Positions 22,680 through 35,300 of a stretch of DNA of 64,000 nucleotides are shown piece by piece. The notes beneath the pieces were generated by a model that had not been told where the DNA came from, searched no databases, and worked only from the letters and a program-made list of their open reading frames with translations. Both the position numbers and the translations under genes were made by a program. The stretch's first letter is position 1. Each line of letters starts with the position of its first letter. The stretch is from Pomacea canaliculata (taxonomy: Eukaryota; Mollusca; Gastropoda; Architaenioglossa; Ampullariidae), in the NCBI RefSeq assembly GCF_003073045.1, contig NC_037590.1:992001-1056000 (forward strand). Reading direction: 5' to 3'.

Positions 22680-24925
22680 TTTGAGAATGGCACTGTTTCG
22701 CCACGGACAAAGGATCCAGCAAGTTTATTCTGTTTTCAACTGTTACAAAATATAACAATAAAAGATGTGGTCCCAACTACGCCCTAGCAAGTTTCAAAAC
22801 AGCTACAGCTGCCAACTCTAAAACTACTGGTCACAACAAAGCACGATATCATTAAAATATTAATATTTTTGATTGTGTAAAAATGTTGAAACAACTTTAT
22901 ATAATAATAAAGCTTTGTATCCAGTGGCAGACATTACAGAAAACAACCTGCCATAGTTTTATTATGAGGCTTGGGAACATGACAATAGGATTTAAATTAG
23001 AGGCATATTTGTTTAGATTGACATCTAATAACGTACTGATCGAGTAATAAACTGTAACCAAAATGCAAAATGTAAACATTATCGAGAACTGCAAGTTGTT
23101 ACAAATGTTTTATTCTTCTTCGAAAACTTAATTATTGATGTCCTGTTCCCCCGACAATAAATAACATCCCTTGCTGGTGTTGAAATAGTACAGTCTTTGT
23201 TAATTTGTGCCTCATACTTTCTCCAACAATTAAGCTGATGTTAGACAAACTGTATGAAAGTGTCTCACACAAAGAACTCTGTAAATAATAGTTTAAGAAG
23301 CAGATTAAAGTGAACTTCAATTCTTTTGCAAGTATGAATGAAACGTTCACTGAGTTCTGGAAACAAATCCTTTGTGGAAGATCAGTCAGCAGTCTGGCCA
23401 CCACAGTTCTCTCCCATTGACCAGACTTCACTTTAGTAATGCCACCGCAGGACAGTTTCACAATGTCTTACAATTTTAAGAACACTGATGGCACAACTAA
23501 ACTTCCCTTTGTTTTTTAACTTTAAAAGTCCAGATGGACACTCGGATGTCTGAAAAGTATGGTGGCATGGATAAATTAAATTCTAGCTTTGTAGCATGTG
23601 AGCAGCTCTTTCTCAAACCCACACACCTGTCCCCATGAAAATAATAGAAGTTATTATCCATTATTCCTCCGGCCCTATGCTTCTCAAGGGAGTAACAAGG
23701 AATAAACTAATCCATTATTCATCGATAGCAAAATCTAAATCACAATAAGAATTTCTAATTCTACAATTTAAAATAAACTGTTCAGCCATATTTACTTATG
23801 AATCAACAATGAGCCACAACTAAAGGTGTTAAAAATTATATTTGTTCTTCAAGAATACTCTTTAAAGTCACATTTGCTTTATTGAAATCTTTTTTTATCA
23901 TCTTCTCCATACAAAGTTTCTCTGCTCTGCTTCTTGTAGTTGTAGTTCTGGTAGCTTTCTGCATAAATTAAGAAAATAATATTTATGTTGTACAAACTAT
24001 ATTTTTACACAAGCAGAGCCTAAAAAATGTTTTTACTCTGAATTAACATTTATAGTTCTGTACCAAAGTATTGACGTCAGGCTGACACAGATATATACAC
24101 ATTTTTGTGGTTATCTATAATTTTTAAGTTATAATTAATATTTTAACTTAATTTTATTACTCAAAAATGTCTGCCAAACAAGTCTGCACAATATTACTGA
24201 ACATTTTTACTTTAAAAACACTAGTTAATGGCGTCCAGTTACCTAATGGCATGAAAAAAGTGGAGGTTGAATAGCAGCAAGGAGTGGACAGGCCGCCATG
24301 TAGTTGGAGGACCTACAGGAAGGGGCACAGAACAGGCAGACTTACAGACTGGCACCTACACTAACCCATGTGCCCACCCAACAACTGCACAGAGAGGCTG
24401 TAGGTAGGTGTGGGTGTACTAGGTGATCAATAATATTTATCTATAAGTACAAATATTGACACTCAGGGGATCAAACGTCGCCGTCACTCAACCTCCCTCA
24501 AGGTCCGCACTGTCTGTGTTCAGCGGGTTTTCCCCTCACTTTCCGCTGACATAAATATGTAGATAGAAACGTACATTCAGGTCAGATACAACGGAAAAAC
24601 AAAAACACACCTGAGGCTGTCACCATCGTCCACGCAGTTAAACGACACCTTTGAAGCGTACAGGTGCTTCCCCGACACTTCCCACTGCATTCAAGTCTGA
24701 TATGGTGTAGGTATATATATAGAAACATTGAAACACCTGGAACAGGTACTTGAGCAGTCAGTGATATAAATACAGACACTCTCCTTCCTTCATGTCTTAT
24801 CTTATGGCCTGTACTAATTATTCTTATAGCACTGAGTTAGTCTATGCTTAGTTTATCCGTAGTAGAGGGCGAGGGTGAAATAGAAAAAAAAACATTTTCT
24901 TGCTCATTTTTCCTCTCGTTAATAA
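22680..24925. other. AT-rich intergenic stretch without a supported gene
   Basis: Upstream of TSEN54. A 109-codon open frame on the minus strand (23461-23132) has no recognisable domain, no splice partner and an AT-rich context; it could be a relic of a repeat. Nothing else stands out. Confidence 0.5.
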
Positions 24926-24962
24926 AGAATTGTCATTGTCATTGTCATTGTCATTGTCATTT
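24920..24962 (+). repeat. (TTGTCA)n tail, possible retroposon 3' end
   Basis: AATAAAGAATTGTCA followed by about five perfect hexamers TTGTCA. Many non-LTR retroposons end in a short tandem repeat just after an AATAAA-like sequence, so this may mark the 3' end of an otherwise unrecognised element lying to its left. Confidence 0.5.
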
Positions 24963-27396
24963 CACTGTTCGACACTTGGATAAGACTAACCGTGGTGCCG
25001 CCCAGCACACCTGTCGGAGGTAGACTGTCACAGGAGGATGCTCGGCTTTAGAGGGAGGTGGGGGGCAGACTGCATGCTGACAGTGAACGCTGTTCACATC
25101 CTGGTCCTACAGCAGGCGCCGGCTCTACAAGTGATCTGCGGCCCATATTTAATTTTCTTATTTAATTATTAAATTAATTATTCTCGGTTTAATGGTTGCA
25201 TCGCGCTTAGCTGTCAAATTGTAAAGTTTGTTTATTTTGATTTATTTTTATTGTCTAACAGTGCGTCTGTTTGTATACAGTGTGAACGGCTTGTTGTTGT
25301 GCTCTGTTGACAGAATATTTGAAATTAGCTGTCAAAGACATGCGTATTAATTAAGACTAAGACACTTCTCTAGTTTAACCAACTCTCTGGCACCAGGCAG
25401 GACACCACAGCGGGATGTTTATGAAGTATCACCTGGACACCAGTGTTGACAACTTGAGGACTTTGTGTTGTTTGTGTCTCCACGTGTCTCCGCTGTACCG
25501 CCCACCTGTCAGGTAGAAGTCTCGGGAGGAGCTAATGCGGAGGTGGGGTGGGTAGGTAGAAAGCTCGGCACTCTGATGAAGGTTGTCGAGATGCTAGAAG
25601 TTGTGGTCGCTGCAGTTTCAGACCAAGGAGGATGACCAGACGAAGGTGCTCCCTATATTTTGTCTACATCATGTGCCATCCACGTGTGGCCATCCATGAA
25701 GCCCTTTACACGAGTGTTTAAATCCACCCACCCCTACTCACACATCAAGGTGAGATCTGGAGACCTGTGAGTATCCACCTGTGCATGATGCACACCTGTT
25801 GTTGACAAACGGCTGAATGGATCCGTTAGTCTTCTCGTCTTTATCCAGCCACAATCTCGCTTGCTGCGGTATGTATAGATGGGAGGACAAATAAAACAAC
25901 CTGAGTGGAGAAGCCTGCCCTGCTATTGTGTGGAAGGAAGGAATGTCCCACGTGATGCACCTGTCACTTTGTCACCTAAAAGGATTCTTTACGGAGCCAC
26001 TGGCATTGTCTGTGGACGTGTCCTCTGACTGCTCAATGTTCTGACCACATGTGAGCTCACGATCTGACCTGAGACAGCCCAGACAATCAGGAATAGTAAT
26101 GTGTAAACATAGGTTTACTGTTTACATTTTCTGTGAAGAAATGAGAGTTAAGTCTAAACATATAAGTATTTCAACATTTTTATTAATAAATAGTCGCTTT
26201 TGTGGGGCGAGGGGTGTGCAGTACATTTATCTCCGAGGACACAGTCCTCCCTTGGGCCGGTCCTGTCCACTAAATATCTTTATTGAGGGGGGACACGTTG
26301 TCCACCCCCTACACCACTGGGACACTTCACCACCCAAGGTCTCCATCAGTCTACCTGTGTTGTCCTCGTCTCTGCTCAAGGTGTCTGGAGACATTTGACA
26401 AACAACTGTTTTCTTCTCCCGCCCACTCGAGTTTGTGTCTGGCCTTCAATCTGCCCCCAACCCCATCTCTTCAAGAAAAATCTGGAATCTTGAGTACCTC
26501 CGCCGACTGCCTCAGTTCCTCATGAGTTTCGTTCGTGTTTGTGTCATGGTGTCATGATGTTTGTGTTGTGTGTGTAGTGTACAGCGCACTGAGCTCAAAT
26601 CCACCCGGGGTAATGTGCTTCACACATTCTATTACTGTTGTTGTCAGTTTTATTGTTGTCGTCTTTCATTTTACAGCCTTGTGGTCACATCTCTCCTGTC
26701 ACACACAGTACCCTTCATATTTCAGGGTTAGGTATCTTAGGTATCTTCTGGAATCAAAAATATCGGTCTGTTTATTTCCCTGCACCATCTATGGCATGGC
26801 ACCTGCACACCTGCACACCTGCTTGTACACCTGTACCTTGCTGGACAGGACGGCCATCACGGGGTAAAATGCGATGACAGTTGCGATATGAAGAGTTATT
26901 CTAGCGGACACACATACAAACACAAAGAAAAGCCATCGTGATCACTTTCTTTTAATTCAAAAGTTCTGTGAAGTTAGAAATAGTTTTCTCTCTGCCAGGC
27001 TGTCTTTGCTCGGACTGAAGCATCGCCGGACTTATTTCCTTTTCTCACCTGGGTGCTCAGCTGCATGCTGCAATCACGTGACACACCCTCCATGACAGTC
27101 ACAAAGTAGTCGATGTCTGTGGACCAACAACTAATCTCTGCTTTTCCTGAAAACCTCCATTGTGTCTGTGTTACACTGGTGTGGACCGCAGCTGGCTTCT
27201 TGCTTCAGTTTCTGATTATCAGGGCGATGGAGTCCGGGGTCGACTGTTGACCTCTCACCTGAGTTCTGTTTACGTATGTGAAGTACTTGTTTCACCTTGT
27301 TGTCTTGTGTACATCGTCTGATTAACCCTCTACTGCTTGGTGATCACCGTTAATTAGGCTTCTAGTTGCTGGAGAAGACATCCTGTGTGTCAGATG
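24963..27396. other. Intergenic stretch, no supported gene
   Basis: Open frames at 26051-26398 and 26535-26867 have no recognisable features. The region ends at the NPL poly(A) signal. Confidence 0.5.
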
Positions 27397-27402
27397 CTTT
27401 AT
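27397..27402 (-). terminator. NPL poly(A) signal overlapping the stop codon
   Basis: The minus strand reads ACA GAA TAA AGC at the end of NPL, so the stop TAA is contained in AATAAA. If used, the 3' UTR would be roughly 15-30 bases. Confidence 0.5.
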
Positions 27403-29338
27403 TCTGTCAGCCCCAGGTCCTGCAGGTCCCGGCCTAAGCTCGCCACCTGCTCCTCCGACAGGTCCTTGAGGGGCAGACGCACTGACCCCAGGTTCACGCC
27501 CAGACATCGCATGATTCCCTTCACCATGGCCGGCCCCCCACCTGTACATGTACAGGATGTACAGCGACTTGTACACATTGGTGAGCAGCTTATGGTCTGT
27601 ACACTCACACACACACTATCGCATGTACAAACTTGCACACGCGCGCCAATGTCAACATGATTAATAAGATCGGTAATGATGATAGTATGAAACACCTGCT
27701 TCTAACAACAGCTGTCAGTGATGATAATAACAACATCTGTCAGTGATGACAGTAACAACAGTTGTCAGTAAGGATAGTAACAACATCTGTCACTGCCAGT
27801 CAGTGATGATAGTAACAACAGCTGTCAGTGATGGCAGTAACAACAGTGTCAGTGATGACAGTAACAACAGCTGTCAGTGATGATAGTAACAACAGCTGTC
27901 AGTGATGACAGTAACAACAGATGTCACTGCCAGTCAGTGATGGTAGTAACAACTTATGTCAGTAAGGATAGTAACAACAGCTGTCACTGCCTGTCAGTGA
28001 TGGCAGTCATTCACTGTCTGTAACAAGCGGACAACTCACCGTATTTCTCACGAAGTTGTGTGAGTTTACGGGCCAGGATCTGGCAGACAAAACATTGTGA
28101 AATAATTAACCTTTCATAACAGATACCCGTTATCAATCTTACATAACAAAAAGGTACCCGTTATTACTGGATGGACGGGAGGCGGGGATTTTCCGACCAG
28201 AGGCCCCCAGCAGGCTTCGACCCACGGACCTGTAGCTCGAACACTGACACACACTTGCCATCAGGCCACTGAGCCTTCCATCTATATATATATACTTGCC
28301 GTATGAAAACAGTGAGCCACTCACAGTGTACAAGGTTGAGGTACATCGTCAACATACATCAGAGATATGTATTAAAATATATATAACACAGCTGAGATAA
28401 ATAATAACAGATATATATAGTAACAGGGAATAAATAGCTGAGACATATAGTAACAGATACATAAGCTTTATCTGTGTCTGTCTGTCTGCCTGTCTGTCTG
28501 TCTGCAGCATACAACACAACACCACCGCCACCTGTTGCTGACGAGCAGTTTGCAGGTCGTTGTCGTCGAAGGCCTCCTTCAGTCGTCGGTAGATGCCGCC
28601 CAGAAAGCCGTTTAAGATGGGCACGTCGATGCCCAGGGCCAGCGCGGGCAGGAATTGCTGCCACAGAGACGAGGGTTGACAGACAACAGGTCAGGTGAGA
28701 TCAGGTGAGGTCAGGTGAGGTCAGGTGATATAAAGTATCACAGTTGACAGACGACAGATGACACGCTGGTGGTAAATGAAGCAGACATGGTGAAGACAGA
28801 AAGTAATGGTGGACATGATGGACATGATGTCTGGCGGGTGATTGTCAACAGACGATTAAAGTCGCCTGTACACAGTACAGTTGCTGGTACAACGACTGAG
28901 TCCCTCCTCATCATAGCGTGTCCAGGTGAGGTCAGGTGAGGTCAGGTGAGGTCAGGTGAGGTCAGGAGATGTAAAGTATCATCAGGTAAGTTATCAGGCA
29001 ACGCGTTAATAATCCTTAAATCGGTAAGTTGTGTGTGTAGTGGTGGTGGGTGTGTAGGGTTGTGTGTAGGTGTGTGTAGGTGTGTGTGGGGGGCACAATC
29101 CGTGTGTAAGTGTTGCCTGACGACAGCCTCACCTCATCAGTTCCTATCATCACTTGATAGCGCCCCCGCGACTAGCGTGCAGTCCAGCAGGGTGGGTAAC
29201 TCTCTCGACGAGATTTTGCCTCCCGCCAGTGACGGGATCTTGTCGCCGGCCACCTCTAGGAAGCGTGCGGTGTTCACTGACAGGTACACACAGTAAAGTC
29301 AGGTGGGTAGAGTGGCGATACAAACACACTGACACACT

Positions 29339-29377
<39 letters not shown>

Positions 29378-32300
29378 ACACATAACACACACACACACAC
29401 ACACTGACACACACACACAGAGCCCGGTGTTCACTGACAGGTACACACAGTCTATAAAGTCAGGGTGGGTAGGGTGGGCGATACACACACACACACTGAC
29501 ACACACACACACTGACACACACACACACTGGTCAAGTCTTGCACCCCGAGTACTCACAGTAAAGTCCAGTCATGAAGTTGATGTCGTAGTAGTAGAAAGG
29601 TGTTGTGGGCGCCGCCGCAGCCACTGTGGCCATGTACTCCACCAGAACCTCTGCAGGTGAAAACACTCGGCGTTGTGATCAAACGTTTGAGTGTACCCGA
29701 CTGCGAGCTGTGCACCCTCAATACGTACCCACACTTTCTATCTTCACCATATGTAGGTTTCTTTTTTCTTATTTTAACGCAGACGACCTCTGAACCTAAT
29801 GGTGTAAAGAGTCGCTTACTCAAGTGGACACTAATGGTGAGCGGGTGGCAATCAACTGTCATCGCCCTCCCTCCCACCCTCTTTGTTTCCGCTCCCCATC
29901 CGCACAGGTTCGGGTACATGCAGGTCAGAGACTCACCCTCCGTGGTGGGTTTGAAGTAAGAAGGAGACATACAGGCGATGGCTGTGGCTCCAATCTCCTC
30001 AGCATGTCTTGCCTGCGCGGACAGACACACAGACATACAGACAGGGCATACAGGGCATACAGGGCATCGTGCACACATACACATATAGTCTATACAACAC
30101 ACAGACAGCCGGTACATGACAGCTCACGCCAAACACTCTAAACACACACGCCGCACACATGCTCCACACCAAACTACGACCCACAATATTGTCGTGAACC
30201 TCTGTTGATGTCATCGATGTCGTCTGACACCATAACATTCCAGTCATCAATGCCACACCATTAGAACTCCGCCCGGAAACCCCCGGGGTAACGTGGGGCC
30301 CCCATCCCGGGTGCAGCCGCCCCACCCTGTACAACAACCCTGCTACAGACCCTCATACACCTGCGGCACCAGGCGCCACTGGGGGGACCAGGAGAGGAGG
30401 ACACCTAACCCTAACCCTAACCTCTCCGGGCCCCTTGTACTTGTAATCGTAAATTATTTTCCCAGTATATAATATATGTTTACAATTCGAATCTCAATGA
30501 CTACACTTCTCACGACAGACCCCAGTACCCCGAAATTGTATTCTACAGACTTGAAACTCAACTTCTCCATGTGTAATGCTTGGGTGTTCTGTCCTTAGAC
30601 CTTTCTTTAAAAGAAAAAGAAAAGGAGAAGAAGAAAAAAAAAATCCACTGACCAGACCGGGCCCCTTGACAGCCGCGGGCCGGGTACACCAGACCCCTGT
30701 CCCCTCTCGTCAGGCCTGCACCTCCCTCACACCTCACACCTCAGCCTCTGTCAGCAGTCAACAGTGCTCACCAGCTCCACAGACTCCTTCAAGTTGCCGG
30801 CGCCCACCTGGACAATAACGGTCTTCAGCCTGCAATGGTCACAGGCCGTCTGAGTGTTTGAAAACAAGTAAACAAACTCTCTTGCTACATTGTGCTACAG
30901 TCATACAGACAAACAAACATTCTGCTACAGTCACACAGACAGACATTCTGCCAGTCACATCAGAAAGACATTGTGCTACAGACCCATCAGGGCAGAAGAC
31001 TTAAGAAGGAAGGAAGGAAGGAGATGAAGATCAGTACACCTGTCCATATAATTATCTCAGGCGTGCAAAACATTTGTTTACCTCCACACAGGTGGATTGT
31101 CCACGTCACGTCACGTCACGTCACGTCACATCACCCCGACTACTAACGGTCAGAGGCTGGCAGCCATGGACATTCCACTTTCAGAAGTTTGAAGTCGTTT
31201 GTTCGTCAGTCTGTTCTCTGGGTGTGTGTGTGTGAGGGGGGAGCTGAGGGTTGCGGGTGTTTCATCGTAAGAGTTGATTGCAGGTGTAGCTATGTATACA
31301 GCTTCAGGTCACGTGTCTCCAACAGGTGTTTGTCCAGGTGTTTGTCCTGCACCCTGCAAAGTGTTGTGTACTTGACAGGAGGATGAGGAGACGGAGCAGA
31401 AGACGGCTGCTGATGTCGGTGCACAGTGATGTGTGTGTGTCAGACCTCAGTACCCGTGTTGTCGCAGGTAAACAGATCGTGTACCCGACGTAAATTCATG
31501 TTTTTATAGTTTTTCACATTATTTTCCTCTGCTGTCAGCCAGCGTGCTGTGTGAGTTCTCGGGTACATGTGTGGCCTGCGTTGTGTTGTGTGTAACTTGC
31601 CAGTCAATGTTGGAGCGGCCGACAGGATTGTTTGTTTGTTTGTTTTTCCGTGAGTAGAAGCTCGGCTTTCAAAGCAGAACATAGGGGGGATGGTGGTGAG
31701 CGGACTGCCCTTGACCCCTCACCTCAGGGTGTCGGCGATCTGGGTCATCCATGCTTCCGCCACTCTCTTCCTCTCTTCCACCGTCAGAGACATGCCTTCT
31801 CCCATAGTGCCGAGAACTGCACATACATAGTATACACATATACACATACATATAGTATACACACACATACATATACATAGTGAGAGACCTATGAATGCCG
31901 TGAGAGCAGGACACACTCACAGACACACAGACACACTGACTGACAGGACACCTATGTGTCACTAGTGTACACGAGGGCTCAGTCCCTCTCCCTGATTGGT
32001 CAGCAGCTAATCACCTCATTAAGTCTCGGTATTTTCACGACACTTCCCGTTTCTGTTCCTTGACTGCGGGAAGACTGTGACGTGTGACTACGAGCGCGTG
32101 CGACACTACTAAGCCCCCTAGTTCGTGACGCACTGCAGTGAGCTGCGCTCAGCTCGAGAGGAAATGTTTGCTAAGCGAGAGACAGACTGTAGCTGAGTGA
32201 CATCAACAAAACTCACTGAAGACGCCGTCGATGTCGTGGGTGTCGAGGTAGCGTGCGTACTGCGGCAGTGCGTCCATCCACACGTCACTGCGGGAAGAGC

Positions 32301-35300
32301 AAAGGTCACGTCACGTCACGTCACATCTACCAACTTGACGGGTAGCTCACGACATGTACTCTTATTACTCTTATGTACTCTTATTAACATAAGTATTAAC
32401 AGACATGCAAGCAAGTACAGGGAAATGGCAAACTGCATTGTGGGTAGTCTACCTGCAGCGTCATGATGAGCAGTGTTCTTCCTCTACAACACCTGCACAG
32501 ACCTTCCCCACCTGTCTGCAGGCATCACACACACACACACGTATAGACGTACGCACACACAAGCACACACACACACACACACGTACGACACACGTAGTAC
32601 GTACGCCAGGTACAACACTACAGTACAGCATAGTACAGTAGTGTACAGTAGTACGTCACTGCACTGTAGTAGAGTATAGTGTAGTCCACTGTAGTACACT
32701 GTTTCCTGTACCATGTAGTAGATAGTGTAGTGCACTGTAGTAGAGTACACTGTAGTAAGTGTAGTGCACTGTAGTAGAGTATAGTGTAGTAGTAGACCAC
32801 TGTAGTAGAGTGTAGTGTATGTAGTACACTGTAGTAGAGTATAGTGTAGTGCACTGTAGTACTGTAGTAGAGTATAGTGTAGTCACTGTAGTAGAGTGTA
32901 GTGTAGTACACTGTAGTAGCCACTGTAGTAGAGTATAGTGTAGTACACTGTAGCACTGTAGTAGAGTATAGAGTGTATAGTGTAGTAGAGTAGTGTAGTC
33001 CACTGTAGTATAGCACTGTAGTAGAGTATAGTGTAGTCACTGTAGTAGTGTAAGTAGTGTAGTATAGTAAGTAGTAGTCCACTGTAGTAGAGTAGTGTAG
33101 TGCACGTAGTGCACTGTAGTAGAGTATAGTGTAGTAACACTGTAGTAGAGTATAGTGTATAGTCACTGTAGTAGAGTATAGTGTAGTCACTGTAGTAGTA
33201 GAGTATAGTGTAGTACACTGTAGTAGAGTATAGTGTAGTGGACACTGTAGTAGAGTATAGTGTAGTCACTGTAGTAGAGTATAGTGTAGTCACTGTAGTA
33301 GAGTATAGTGTAGTGCACTGTAGTAGAGTATAGTGTTAGTCACTGTAGTAGAGTATAGTGTAGTACTGTAGTAGAGTATAGAGTGTAGTATCACTGTAGT
33401 AGAGTATAGTGTAGTGCACTGTAGTAGTATAGTGCCACTGTAGTAGCGTATAGTGTAGTACACTGTAGTAGAGTATAGTGTAGTACACTGTAGTAGAGTA
33501 TAGTGTAGTACACTGTAGTAGAGTATAGTGTAGTCCACTGTAGTAGAGTATAGTGTAGTGCACTGTAGTAGAGTATAGTGTAGTGCACTGTAGTAGAGTA
33601 TAGTGTAGTACACTGTAGTAGAGTATAGTGTAGTGCACTGTAGTAGAGTATAGTGTAGTGCACTGTAGTAGAGTATAGTGTAGTACACTGTAGTAGAGTA
33701 TAGTGTAGTGCACTGTAGTAGAGTATAGTGAGTGTAGTAGAGTATAGTGTGTCACTGTAGTAGAGTATGGTAGTGTAGTATAGTGTGCACTGTAGTAGAG
33801 TATAGTGTAGTACCAGTAGAGTACTGTAGTAGTATAGTAGTAGTGTAGTAAGTACACTGTAGTAGAGTATGTAGTGTGTGGCACTGTAGTAGAGTATAGT
33901 GTAGTACACTGTAGTAGAGTATAGTGTAGTACACTGTAGTAGAGTATAGTGTAGTCCACTGTAGTAGAGTATAGTGTAGAGTAGTACACGTGTAGTAGAG
34001 TATAGTGTAGTGCACTGTAGTAGAGTTAGTGTAGTGCACTGTAGTAGAGTATAGTGTAGTGCACTGTAGTAGAGTATGCTGTAGTAGAGTATAGTGTAGT
34101 CCACTGTAGTAGAGTATAGTGTAGTCACTGTAGTAGAGTATAGTGTAGTCACTGTAGTAGTGTGTAGTACTGTAGTAGAGTGTAGTGCACTGTAGTAGAG
34201 TATAGTGTAGTACACTGTAGTAGAGTATAGTGTAGTGCACTGTAGTAGAGTATAGTGTAGTCCACTGTAGTAGAGTATAGTGTAGTCCACTGTAGTAGAG
34301 TATAGTGTAGTGCACTGTAGTAGAGTATAGTGTAGTGCACTGTAGCATGGTGTCGTGCGTTACACTGGGGTCCTGGTGCCTGTAGTAACGTCTTCAAGCT
34401 CACCCTCCCATTACATAAAGTACATACTACTATGTGTTACACTCTGCCATTACACACTACATGTACACACTATATATATATTACACACTACACACTATGT
34501 GTGTTACACACTGCCATTACACACTACACACTATGTGTGTTACACACTGCCATTACACACTACACACTATGTGTGCTACACTCTGCCATTACACACTACA
34601 CACTATGTTACACTACACTGCTCTACAAAGTGACACAAGGCGACTGTAAACACAAAGTCACAGACAAGGACAGACGTGACGTGTCACTTGGTTGCCTACC
34701 CGTCACGTGTGAAGGGTGTGAGGGGAGCAGCCAGGATGCCCCCAATTTTAACATTAGTCTTCACCTGCAAAATAGAAAACAGTCCACAGCCACCGGACTG
34801 TCAGGTAACACGACCAAAGGTAAGCTTGTTGTCACACATATGTATAGTAATGACAGGCAATGGACGTCATTGTGACTTGATGATGATGATGATATGATGA
34901 TGATGATGATGATCCCCTGCCCCCACCCCACCCCGAGCCTATATCGTCCGTCTACATGTCACTTTATGAAATATTTCTGTTTTGTCTACCTACAGGTGAC
35001 GTCATGGACAGGTTAGTCTACAGGTAGGTCTGACTGACAGGTGGTGGGATATGCAGCAGCAGGTACAGGTCAGCAGATAAGGCTACAGCGGTCCGCCGTC
35101 ATAACACGTCGCTATCTGTGCGTCTGTGCTTGTGTGTGGTCTGTGGGGGGCGGACGTCTGCGTGTGTGTGTGTCGTGTGTCCGTGTGTGAGTGAGTGTGT
35201 GTGCGCGCGTGTGTGTGTGAGAGAGAGTGTGTGTGCAGTCTATTCGATGAGTGTGTGAGTGTGTATGTGTGAGTGTGTGTGTGTGTCCGTGAGTACGTGT

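Noticed and set aside
23132..23461. 109-codon minus-strand open frame upstream of TSEN54
   Set aside because: AT-rich region, no domain or splice context.
27700..28010. Regularly spaced repeats that could suggest a CRISPR array (also 39610-39903, 40636-40790)
   Set aside because: The units are head-to-tail with no unique spacers, and the window is animal DNA with introns.
33290..34403. Long tyrosine/threonine/leucine-rich minus-strand open frames of 130-300 codons
   Set aside because: They are translations of the 25-bp NPL intron array, open in all three minus frames.
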